NCBI GenBank assembly: GCA_947483345.1
Contig: CANKNL010000134.1
Coordinates: 1-8,078, forward strand
From: Chitinophagaceae bacterium
GTDB taxonomy: Bacteria; Bacteroidota; Bacteroidia; Chitinophagales; Chitinophagaceae
Direction of reading: 5' to 3'
Length of the DNA: 8,078 bases
Below the pieces are notes generated by a model. The model was not told the origin of the DNA. It did no database searches and was given only the letters and a program-made list of their open reading frames with translations. Below are positions 1 to 6,320 of the stretch, one piece after another. Positions within the stretch are counted from its first letter, which is position 1. The number at the start of each line of letters is the position of its first letter. The position numbers were made by a program, and so were the translations under genes.

Positions 1-1003
1 TACTGCTGCACCATACCGGTTTGGTTAGACTAACATTTAAAACGGTGGGGGCACAGCCCGCAAATGTAAGCGTATCTAATGTTACCGGTAGTTGAGCCGC
101 AATGGTAAATGGTATACTGAATCCGTTTGTTATATTATTGCCACATACATCTGTAAATGTATTGGCATCCGATCCCTGACTTACAAACAGGTTATAATTT
201 CCTGCAGGTAAGGGGTTTTGCAACTGTATGGTTAGTTCAGTTATGGAATAAAATGCTGACGTACATTGTGACATGACATTGGTGATAACGGATGCCCCGG
301 GTGTAATAGAAAACTCACTGCCCGAAGATGTTACGCTGGAACAAAGAATATCCTTTGAAAAAACAACTTTCAACAATGCGCTGTTACAACCAACAGCCGT
401 AACGCTGTTAATAATGGGGACAGTTGGATCTGTTATTACAGCAGTGCCTCCCGTAAATTCTAAATTATAACCCTGATTAGATGCTGACCAGTTATTAACC
501 ATTAACATATAATCGTGGCCCGTTTGCAATGTAGCCAGTCTGTTATATAAAAAAGTGTTCCCGCCACAATTAATACTATCTACACCTAAAGGAGAACAAC
601 CAGTAACCCCATTGGGATTGCCACATAAGTTTAGTGATACCATCAGGCTCTCATTAGTATATACATCATTAAGAGCCCGGATGCCTGTTACATCAAAAAC
701 CTCCCAGTCATAGTCATCTGATAATTGCATAGGCTTTATTAAAAACCCTAAAGTACCCGCCTGGTAACAATGAAATTTATACCAAAAAGCATTATCTGAA
801 GAATTGGTACTTCCACAGGCACCTGTACCGGAAACAGCCGGGCCCTGGCAATCGTCTACACTACTCTGGTTAAAAATAGTTGTACCACAAACCGCAATGG
901 CTGTCTGCGGAGTCATCCCTGCAAACATAGAGCATGGTGGCTGTGCCGCAGCGCTCATTGATAACCCGAAAAATATTAAAAAAAGAAAAGAAAAAAAACG
1001 CAT
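1..1003 (-). CDS. Secreted Ig-repeat surface protein, N-terminal part (runs off left edge)
   Basis: An open frame of 334 codons runs without a stop from ATG (1003-1001) to the window edge, so the C-terminus is missing. Residues 1-21 form a signal peptide: a very hydrophobic Phe/Leu core after MR, then SAAAQ with likely cleavage near A20/Q21. Residues about 29-187 hold a Cys-rich N-terminal domain with FWYKF (73-77) and DDYDWEVFDVTG (96-107), a pattern I associate with large Bacteroidetes gliding-motility or type IX secretion (T9SS) proteins. From about 195 comes an Ig-like repeat resembling SbsA Ig-like domains (GC...FSKDILCSS, 205-223). A second copy begins near 305 (GC...LTKPVWCSS), giving a unit of about 110 residues with conserved Cys positions. 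Such proteins often end in a T9SS sorting domain, but that end lies outside the window. The role is likely a cell-surface or adhesion-type structure; no enzyme motif is visible. The coding frame is continuous and the call of a real gene is firm; the exact family is inferred. Confidence 0.85.
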   Translation of the reverse strand, partial: MRFFSFLFLIFFGLSMSAAAQPPCSMFAGMTPQTAIAVCGTTIFNQSSVDDCQGPAVSGTGACGSTNSSDNAFWYKFHCYQAGTLGFLIKPMQLSDDYDWEVFDVTGIRALNDVYTNESLMVSLNLCGNPNGVTGCSPLGVDSINCGGNTFLYNRLATLQTGHDYMLMVNNWSASNQGYNLEFTGGTAVITDPTVPIINSVTAVGCNSALLKVVFSKDILCSSVTSSGSEFSITPGASVITNVMSQCTSAFYSITELTIQLQNPLPAGNYNLFVSQGSDANTFTDVCGNNITNGFSIPFTIAAQLPVTLDTLTFAGCAPTVLNVSLTKPVWCSS

Positions 1004-1025
1004 ATTTTCATACTTGATAAACTAA

Positions 1026-1940
1026 ATGTACAATAAAATGATTGTTCCTCCTTACTTAAAAAAAGGCGATTGTATTGGCATAACCTGTCCGGCGGGTTTT
1101 ATGGCTGCAGAAAAAGCACAAACTTGTATTCACACATTACAAAGATGGGGGTTTGAAGTAATGGTGGGTAAAACATTAGGTAGCCGATCAAAAAACTATT
1201 TCAGTGCAAATGATGACGTACGACAAAATGAAATGCAGGCCATGCTGGATGATGAAAATATTCATGCCATCCTTTGTGGCCGGGGTGGTTACGGTGTTAC
1301 CAGAATCATTGACGGCTTGGATTTTACCAAATTTAAAAAGAAACCCAAATGGATCATCGGATTCAGTGACATTACAGTTTTACATGCACATTTGTACACA
1401 AAAATAAAAGTGGCTTCTTTACATGCACCAATGGCATCCGCCTTTAATGATGGAGAAAATAAATACATCAACGCATGGCATAAAGCGATGATTGGCAAAA
1501 AAGCAAAGTATAGTTGTGCGGCACATCCTTTTAATAAACCGGGCACTGCAACTGCCGAACTGGTGGGTGGCAACCTGTCTTTATTGGTACATTTAATTGG
1601 CACACCCTCTGATATCATTACAAAAAATAAATTACTTTTTATTGAAGATATAGGCGAACATATTTATAATATAGACCGTATGCTTTACCAGCTTAAACGC
1701 AGCGGTAAATTAGATAACCTGGTTGGTTTAATAGTTGGGGGATTTACAGATATGCAGGATACCGAACGGCCTTTTGGAAAAAAAGTGTACAAATTAATCA
1801 AAGATATTACAGAGGCCTATAATTACCCCGTATGCTTTGGCTTTCCGGTAAGCCATCAAACTGAAAATTATGCATTAAAAATAGGCCTGCCCTATACCTT
1901 AAAGATCGGCAAAAATAAAACGCAGTTAACGGAGGTTTAA
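1026..1940 (+). CDS. LD-carboxypeptidase, peptidase family S66
   Basis: A 304-residue cytoplasmic serine peptidase of the S66 family (LdcA/MccF type); there is no signal peptide. LdcA enzymes remove the terminal D-Ala from murein tetrapeptides during cell-wall recycling; MccF relatives cleave microcin C-like compounds. Visible signatures: PPYLKKGD at 8-15 (typical N-terminus), GRGGYGVTRI at 85-94 (oxyanion-hole region), the nucleophile Ser114 in GFSD (112-115), Glu207 in the IEDIGE motif followed by IDRML (216-220), and His277 in GFPVSH (272-277). These give the expected Ser-Glu-His triad, and the length is normal for the family. The start could be M1 (1026) or M5 (1038). M5 fits homologues that begin shortly before the PPYLKKGD motif, and neither has a clear ribosome binding site. 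The start lies 22 bp from that of the divergent surface-protein gene, and the 3' end overlaps the convergent hydrolase by 15 bp. Murein recycling is more likely than microcin immunity, but sequence alone does not separate the two. Confidence 0.93.
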   Translation: MYNKMIVPPYLKKGDCIGITCPAGFMAAEKAQTCIHTLQRWGFEVMVGKTLGSRSKNYFSANDDVRQNEMQAMLDDENIHAILCGRGGYGVTRIIDGLDFTKFKKKPKWIIGFSDITVLHAHLYTKIKVASLHAPMASAFNDGENKYINAWHKAMIGKKAKYSCAAHPFNKPGTATAELVGGNLSLLVHLIGTPSDIITKNKLLFIEDIGEHIYNIDRMLYQLKRSGKLDNLVGLIVGGFTDMQDTERPFGKKVYKLIKDITEAYNYPVCFGFPVSHQTENYALKIGLPYTLKIGKNKTQLTEV

Positions 1941-2738
1941 TAAACTATCCAGTGTTTGTTTTACCAGCGCATAATCATTGAGGTTATGATGTGTACCCTT
2001 TTTAATGGTTATAAATTCATCCGTTGGTTTTAAAACAGATTTCAATCTGGCTGCATTGCGGTAAGGGATAACACCATCATCTGTACCATGAAAAATAGTT
2101 ATGGGATAATTTATATCGGTTAAAAATACATGTACCGGTATTTTATAATTTGCCATTTTAAATGTTGGATAAATGGGCGCATAACAACTAAACAAGGATG
2201 GAATACTATAATAAGGTGTTTCCAAAATCAATCTTTGGTTATTTGATTCTGCAGCCACATAGGCTGCGATGCCCGTACCAAATGATTTACCATAAATTAT
2301 TATGCTGTCATTACCATATTTAGCAGCGGCCATTTTTTGAATCATCAGGGCCTGTTCATACATTTTTTTTTCAGTTCTTTCGCCGGTACTTTTTCCAAAT
2401 CCGGGATAATCTTCCATCCACACTTCGTACCCGTGTTTGGTAAAGTTGTTGGCAAATTTAGCATAGCGCTCAATATTTTGCCTGTTGCCATGAAAATAAA
2501 GAACGACTCCCCTTCTAACAGAATCTGAAGGGAAAAATTTGATCATGTTTACTGTATCTGTTTTGTTCATCGCAATATTCATTTCTTCAAATGGAACCTT
2601 AAAGTGATAAACATAAGCGCCCGATAATTTTTCTGGATGAAATAAAAAGCGCTCCTGCAGGTAATACAATATAATGCCGATGCTGCTATAAAGCAAAACA
2701 AGGACCTTAAGCCAACGGTAGATTTTTTTTCGGTTCAT
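1926..2738 (-). CDS. Membrane-anchored alpha/beta hydrolase (Bem46/ABHD13-like), copy 1
   Basis: A 270-residue alpha/beta hydrolase. A positively charged start (MNRKKIYRW) is followed by a hydrophobic segment at about 10-27, which looks like an uncleaved signal anchor with the catalytic domain outside the cytoplasm. Signatures in order: YLQERFLFHPEKL (26-38), oxyanion-region HG (83-84), DYPGFGKSTG (110-119), nucleophile elbow GKSFG with Ser152, HGTDDGVIP with likely Asp221, and THHN with likely His251. The catalytic triad is therefore complete. The substrate is unknown; relatives are annotated as lysophospholipase-like or peptidase-like hydrolases, and this should not be taken further. It is a clear paralogue of the hydrolase at 2928-3716: the family-wide blocks and the membrane-edge motif match at equivalent positions. 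It follows that gene across a 189-bp repeat-filled spacer. The stop codon lies inside the 3' end of the convergent LD-carboxypeptidase gene. The ATG start at 2738 has no obvious Shine-Dalgarno sequence. Confidence 0.9.
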   Translation of the reverse strand: MNRKKIYRWLKVLVLLYSSIGIILYYLQERFLFHPEKLSGAYVYHFKVPFEEMNIAMNKTDTVNMIKFFPSDSVRRGVVLYFHGNRQNIERYAKFANNFTKHGYEVWMEDYPGFGKSTGERTEKKMYEQALMIQKMAAAKYGNDSIIIYGKSFGTGIAAYVAAESNNQRLILETPYYSIPSLFSCYAPIYPTFKMANYKIPVHVFLTDINYPITIFHGTDDGVIPYRNAARLKSVLKPTDEFITIKKGTHHNLNDYALVKQTLDSLLNLR

Positions 2739-2768
2739 GAAGTGGCGAAGTTAGTTGAAAGTAGTAAG

Positions 2769-2858
2769 TTTAGGAGGGTTAGGAGGTTTATGAGGTTTAG
2801 GAGGTTTAGGAGGTTTAGGAGGTTTAGAAGGTTTAGGAGGTTTAGAAGGTTTAGAAGG
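2769..2858. repeat. 9-bp minisatellite, ten TTTAGGAGG units
   Basis: Ten consecutive 9-bp units in register: six perfect TTTAGGAGG copies, one GTTAGGAGG, one TTTATGAGG and three TTTAGAAGG. The array sits in the spacer between the two hydrolase genes and ends about 30 bp before the start codon of the downstream one (2738). On the plus strand it contains many GG pairs and AGGAGG cores. On the transcribed minus strand it is CCTCCTAAA-type, so the AGGAGG cores do not act as ribosome binding sites for the hydrolase. Tandem arrays like this can change copy number by slippage, which would alter the spacing between the two genes. Confidence 0.95.
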
Positions 2859-2927
2859 TTTTGACTTTTGACTTTTTACTTTTGACTTTTCCCTTTTCCC
2901 TTTTCCCTTTCCCCTTTCCCCTTTCCC
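2859..2927. repeat. 7-bp tandem repeat tract (TTTTGAC, then TTTTCCC, then TTTCCCC); G-quadruplex motif on minus strand
   Basis: Directly adjoining the 9-bp array, the period changes to 7 bp. There are four units of TTTTGAC type (one is TTTTTAC), three TTTTCCC, two TTTCCCC and a last TTTCCC that abuts the stop codon of the hydrolase at 2928. The stretch 2887-2927 is pure pyrimidine on the plus strand. On the minus strand, which is the mRNA-like strand for both hydrolases, this gives six runs of three or four G separated by loops of 3-4 A. That fits the canonical G-quadruplex pattern, and the mirror-like polypurine tract could also form triplex DNA. The unit series looks like stepwise divergence of one heptamer. 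A role in transcript processing or attenuation is possible but unproven. Confidence 0.93.
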
Positions 2928-3716
2928 TCAGTACTGTAAAATATCCCTCAAAAAATTATGATACTGCGGAAATGAAGGCAGGTTATTATGCCCGCCGCCG
3001 GGAATGCGGATCAATGTTATTTTACGAGGATTGAGTGCTTGCAATTTCTCACTGTTATTAATGGGCAACAACCAATCGGTTGTGCCATGTAAAATATAGG
3101 TATGACAATTAACTTTGGTTATCCATTTATCGGTACGCATATGGAACCGTAATACAAAACGCACAGGCAGTATGGGTAAAAAACGCTCTACGGCTTTTTT
3201 AAAACTAAAATAAGGTGCATCTAAAATAAGATAACGAGGTTTATTATCACTGGCGATCTTAGCGGCAAAACCGCTGCCCATACTGCGGCCATAAACGATG
3301 ATATGATTTTCGTGGTATTTGGCTGCCAGTGTTTCATATACAAACTGCATATCGCTAAGCATGTCCTTTTCATTTCGCTTGCCCGTGCTCTTACCAAAGC
3401 CCCGGTAATCAACCAATACCACATCATATCTATAGCGGTAAAAATCTACTGCGTATTTGGCCCAGCCTTTTATACTTCGGCTGTTACCATGAAAATACAA
3501 AACCAGCCCCAATGGCTGATTTACAGTAAAATGCAGGCCATTGATACGCACCCCGGGTTCAATATCAAAAAACAGCTCCTCAAACGGCACATCATATTTG
3601 TAAATAAAATCCTGTTTTAATTTTTCTGGTTTAAAAATTAATTTTTCCTGAATAAAATAAATAATAACAGATAATACAGCAATACCAATGATGATATAAA
3701 TAATAATTTGAAGCAA
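2928..3716 (-). CDS. Membrane-anchored alpha/beta hydrolase (Bem46/ABHD13-like), copy 2, TTG start
   Basis: A 262-residue paralogue of the hydrolase at 1926-2738. A hydrophobic segment covers about residues 3-22 (Ile-rich), followed by IQEKLIFKPEKL (22-33), which matches the same block in copy 1. Catalytic features: YFHGN (74-78), DYRGFGKSTG (103-112), nucleophile elbow GRSMG with Ser145, HGTTD with Asp214, and GGGHNN with His243. All triad members are present. The start codon appears to be TTG (3716-3714). An in-frame TAA lies two codons upstream, no ATG or GTG occurs in the 67-bp upstream spacer, and the first in-frame ATG is codon 119, inside the catalytic domain. With this start the protein is five residues shorter at the N-terminus than copy 1 and lacks the basic residues usual before a membrane anchor. 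It lies downstream of the rhodanese gene on the same strand. The substrate is unknown. Confidence 0.88.
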   Translation of the reverse strand: MLQIIIYIIIGIAVLSVIIYFIQEKLIFKPEKLKQDFIYKYDVPFEELFFDIEPGVRINGLHFTVNQPLGLVLYFHGNSRSIKGWAKYAVDFYRYRYDVVLVDYRGFGKSTGKRNEKDMLSDMQFVYETLAAKYHENHIIVYGRSMGSGFAAKIASDNKPRYLILDAPYFSFKKAVERFLPILPVRFVLRFHMRTDKWITKVNCHTYILHGTTDWLLPINNSEKLQALNPRKITLIRIPGGGHNNLPSFPQYHNFLRDILQY

Positions 3717-3717
3717 T

Positions 3718-3739
3718 GGTTAGTTAGTGGTTAGTTGTT
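3718..3739. repeat. Short imperfect 11-bp direct repeat before hydrolase copy 2
   Basis: Two 11-bp units, GGTTAGTTAGT and GGTTAGTTGTT, stand in tandem immediately upstream (on the minus strand) of the TTG start at 3716. The composition resembles the non-repeat edge of the minisatellite near 2750-2780 (GTTAGTTGAAAG, GGGTTAGG), so both spacers may derive from the same kind of simple-sequence expansion. No promoter box of the TAnnTTTG type was found in this 67-bp spacer. Confidence 0.5.
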
Positions 3740-3783
3740 AAGTATCCTGTTAAATTAAGCTTTCTCCTTCAAACAAGTAATGA

Positions 3784-4092
3784 TTAACTTTTTACTCCAA
3801 ACTGTTTTTGCCAGGCTTCTGTGCCGCCTATGAGGTTGAAGAGATTGGTAAAATGACATTTTTCCTGCAGCCGTTGAATGGCAATCTGGCTTCGTAATCC
3901 TTTTCTACAATAGATTATTACGGGTTTATCAGTAGCAATCCTTTCAATCTGCAGTGTTATTTCATTCAGGGGAATCCATTCGCCGCCGATATTAAAATCA
4001 TCGTGCTCAAATGCTTCACGTACATCTATCAGCTGAAAATCTTCAGCAGAATTAATTTTTTGTTTTAATGCTAAGGCTGTTATTGAGTTCAT
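3784..4092 (-). CDS. Single-domain rhodanese (sulfurtransferase-like) protein
   Basis: A 102-residue stand-alone rhodanese domain with no signal peptide, so probably cytoplasmic. Signatures: LIDVREAFEH at 21-30, NIGGEWIPL at 34-42, and the active-site loop CRKGLRS at 62-68 with the catalytic Cys62 present, then the C-terminal NLIGGTEAW at 86-94. Length matches GlpE/PspE-type single-domain enzymes, which move sulfane sulfur from donors such as thiosulfate or persulfide proteins to thiol acceptors. The NIGG..IPL block resembles the rhodanese domains fused to MoeB/ThiF-type activating enzymes, but no such partner is in the window, so the physiological acceptor is unknown. The ATG start (4092-4090) overlaps the TGA of the small upstream ORF in an ATGA junction, which would allow translational coupling if that ORF is translated. 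The next gene on this strand is hydrolase copy 2, 67 bp downstream. Confidence 0.93.
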   Translation of the reverse strand: MNSITALALKQKINSAEDFQLIDVREAFEHDDFNIGGEWIPLNEITLQIERIATDKPVIIYCRKGLRSQIAIQRLQEKCHFTNLFNLIGGTEAWQKQFGVKS

Positions 4093-4241
4093 ATCCCTGA
4101 ATCCCTCTGAATGGGATCTTTGCAGTTTAATGTATTGAAATCGGTACCGTTTTCGCGCACCACATCATCCGAAAAAAGTGCCTTGCATCCTGATGCGTCA
4201 AACTTCCCACTTGACTGTCGGTGAGCGCTAATCATTCTCAT
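4089..4241 (-). CDS. Possible small ORF (50 aa) bridging kup and the rhodanese gene
   Basis: I do not recognise this product. The frame opens with ATG at 4241 (a second in-frame ATG is at 4235), overlaps the last 14 bp of kup, and ends at TGA 4091-4089, which overlaps the rhodanese ATG by four bases (ATGA). It encodes 50 residues with two Cys (19 and 40), a mixed polar composition, and ends in CKDPIQRDSGI. No membrane segment, signal peptide or known motif is visible. In favour: the tight overlaps at both ends, and an otherwise unexplained 135-bp gap between two genes. Against: short length, a second frame (minus strand) that is also open through most of the gap, and several codons such as CGA and GGG that look less typical of the neighbours. 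It could equally be kup 3' untranslated sequence. Confidence 0.27.
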   Translation of the reverse strand: MRMISAHRQSSGKFDASGCKALFSDDVVRENGTDFNTLNCKDPIQRDSGI

Positions 4242-6213
4242 CTGTATAAATTCTGGTTAGTTTTAATTTACTAACCGGTGCAATGATCAAGGGAAATTTT
4301 TCTACCTGTACCGTATTCTGTTCCAGGCCAAATCCTTTTTCTTCACTGAGCGAAATTTCTTTTAACCAGAAATAGATTTTCATAACGATCCGTTCAAAAA
4401 ACGGCAGTTCATTATCCTGACTTAGGAATTTTTCCATCACAATAAATTTAAAATCGCCCACTATGTTATTACGCTGCTGACTTTCGTAGCGGCTGGTTAC
4501 ATTCACTTCGCGGTTAGTCACCAGATCTTCCACCACTTTTTTAAACATCAGGTTAATGCGTGGCTGCATCCTGAAGCCGAGCCTGAACTCTACTCTGATA
4601 ATATCATTGGGAATAATATGCTCAACCGAATATTCGCAGGTGTAGGGGTCATCCATCGTATCAACATGCACAAACCAAAAAATATCGGCTCGTTTAGGTT
4701 TACCACTCAGTATCGAATAAATAATTTTATGTTCAATTTCCTTAGGATTGTTGGCACTGGTTAAATACACCAGGTGTGTTGCATATTTTGGAACAGAGGT
4801 ATCATTGCTCAACTCTTCCAGTTTAGGCACATATTCTTCAAGTCGTACAAATTCAACATACCGATTTTTAATTTTCCGGCTCCGGTACCAGATGTACATG
4901 ATGGAAAACATACAGAAACCAATCATCAGGGTAATAAAACCACCATGCAGAAACTTATCCATTAAAGCTGTCAGAAATGAAAATTCGATGATGACATAGC
5001 TAAGCAGGAAAACATAGATAAAACCCGGCTTAACCCGGTGCAGTACCATATAATTGGCAAAGAGGATGGTGGTCATGATCATAGTGGTAATAATGGCCAA
5101 ACCATAGGCAGCCTCCATTTTAGCTGACTCCCTGAAGAATAAAACAACCCCAACGCAACCTATAAATAACAGGGTGTTAATGGCAGGTATGAATATCTGT
5201 CCTCTTGCTTCTGAAGGATAATTAATTTTTAATTTAGGCCAGAGGTTTAATCGTATGGCTTCGTTGATTAATGTAAAGGAGCCAGTTACCATGGCCTGAC
5301 TGGCAATGATGGCGGCACTGGTGGCAATAATAACACCGGGTACAATAAACCAGGCAGGCATCAGGTCATAAAATGCATTAATACCTTCGGTATTAATAGC
5401 CACTTTATCCATTAGTTTTAAATTATGATGCTTTAATAAACTGGCACCCTGTCCAAAATAGTTGAGCAGTAAACAGGCTTTTACAAATATCCATGATATA
5501 CGGATATTGCCCCTGCCACAATGGCCCAGATCGCTGTAAAGTGCCTCAGCACCGGTAGTACATAAAAAAACTGCTCCCAATAACCAGAAACCTTCGGGGT
5601 AAGTAAACAGAAAATGGATAGCATAGTATGGATTTAATGCTTTAATAATAGATAGATCATCGCTGATATGCATTATGCCTAATACGGCCAGCATTCCAAA
5701 CCAAACGGACATGAATGGCCCAAATAATTTACCAATATTGGATGTACCAAACTGCTGGGTAAAAAAGAAAAGCGCTATAATACCTAATACAATATAAACA
5801 ATGGTATCCTGGTGAAGATCATGAAATTTTGGTAATTCCTTTAATCCTTCTATAGCTGATGTTATTGAAATTGGGGGTGTAATAATACCGTCAGACAAAA
5901 GTGCAGCGCCACCAATCATAGCAGGAATCACGAGCCATTTTTTACGACGCCTTACCAGTGCAAATAAAGCAAATATACCTCCCTCACCACGGTTATCGGC
6001 CCTCAATACCATGATCACATACTTGATGGTAGTTAATAAGGTGATTGTCCATATGATTAAGGACAGGGTACCCAATATGAGTGATTCATCAATTACCCTC
6101 CCTTTAATAATAGAGTTAAAAACGTAAAGTGGTGAGGTACCAATATCGCCATAAATAATTCCTAAAGCAACCAGTAAGCCGGCTGCTGTTACCTTGTTAA
6201 CATGTTTTGACAC
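4228..6213 (-). CDS. kup: KUP-family potassium uptake protein (K+/H+ symporter)
   Basis: A 661-residue inner-membrane potassium transporter of the KUP/HAK/KT family, which brings in K+ by proton symport. Family signatures are all present: GIIYGDIGTSPLYVF at 18-32 in the first helix, RADNRGEGG at 71-79 in the first cytoplasmic loop, and LSDGIITPPIS at 106-116. About twelve hydrophobic segments follow to near residue 445, then a hydrophilic C-terminal domain of about 215 residues, as is usual for the family. Length is normal. The start codon is GTG (6213-6211): an in-frame TAA lies a few codons upstream and the next ATG is codon 68, after the first signature, so GTG is well supported. A perfect TAnnTTTG box lies about 42 bp upstream on the same strand. 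The gene is divergent from the SulP gene and is the first of a minus-strand series continuing to the rhodanese and hydrolases. I see no riboswitch in the short leader. The stop is TAG. Confidence 0.97.
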   Translation of the reverse strand: MSKHVNKVTAAGLLVALGIIYGDIGTSPLYVFNSIIKGRVIDESLILGTLSLIIWTITLLTTIKYVIMVLRADNRGEGGIFALFALVRRRKKWLVIPAMIGGAALLSDGIITPPISITSAIEGLKELPKFHDLHQDTIVYIVLGIIALFFFTQQFGTSNIGKLFGPFMSVWFGMLAVLGIMHISDDLSIIKALNPYYAIHFLFTYPEGFWLLGAVFLCTTGAEALYSDLGHCGRGNIRISWIFVKACLLLNYFGQGASLLKHHNLKLMDKVAINTEGINAFYDLMPAWFIVPGVIIATSAAIIASQAMVTGSFTLINEAIRLNLWPKLKINYPSEARGQIFIPAINTLLFIGCVGVVLFFRESAKMEAAYGLAIITTMIMTTILFANYMVLHRVKPGFIYVFLLSYVIIEFSFLTALMDKFLHGGFITLMIGFCMFSIMYIWYRSRKIKNRYVEFVRLEEYVPKLEELSNDTSVPKYATHLVYLTSANNPKEIEHKIIYSILSGKPKRADIFWFVHVDTMDDPYTCEYSVEHIIPNDIIRVEFRLGFRMQPRINLMFKKVVEDLVTNREVNVTSRYESQQRNNIVGDFKFIVMEKFLSQDNELPFFERIVMKIYFWLKEISLSEEKGFGLEQNTVQVEKFPLIIAPVSKLKLTRIYTDEND

Positions 6214-6254
6214 ACTAAATATTTAAATGTTGGCCTGGTTTGAAAAACAATTTA

Positions 6255-6262
6255 CAAATGTA
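6255..6262 (-). promoter_or_regulatory. Bacteroidetes-type -7 promoter box for kup
   Basis: Reading on the minus strand, TACATTTG matches the Bacteroidetes sigma-ABfr -7 consensus TAnnTTTG exactly. It would start transcription near 6248, giving a leader of roughly 35 nt before the GTG of kup. A -33 TTTG/TTG element is not evident at the right spacing, so the promoter would be weak or activator-dependent if real. The box is itself part of the small palindrome TACA-AA-TGTA. Confidence 0.42.
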
Positions 6263-6320
6263 GAAGGAAAAGATAAATACATGGTTATTTTTTTTTAAAT
6301 GGCAAAAGTACATTTCTATT

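Noticed and set aside
273..1025. Plus-strand ORFs at 273-470 and 804-1025
   Set aside because: They lie antisense to the continuous secreted-protein frame, which has a signal peptide, domain motifs and repeats. The plus-strand products have low-complexity ends and no recognisable motif.
2790..2864. Plus-strand mini-ORF of 24 codons reading M-R-F followed by seven Arg-Arg-Phe units, with AGGAGG three bases upstream
   Set aside because: It is a simple by-product of a 9-bp repeat being a multiple of three. The spacing to AGGAGG is too short, and Bacteroidetes rarely use this signal. The only codon changes are three AGG to AGA, too few to show selection.
4185..4196. GCATC-CT-GATGC dyad followed on the minus strand by a T6 run, as a kup terminator
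   Set aside because: The 2-nt loop is too small for a stable hairpin as drawn, and the T-run begins about seven bases after the stem. Not convincing as a terminator.
6309..6316. TACATTTC as a -7 box for the SulP gene
   Set aside because: One mismatch from TAnnTTTG, no -33 TTG at suitable spacing, and it lies about 93 bp from the start. Chance matches are expected in AT-rich sequence.
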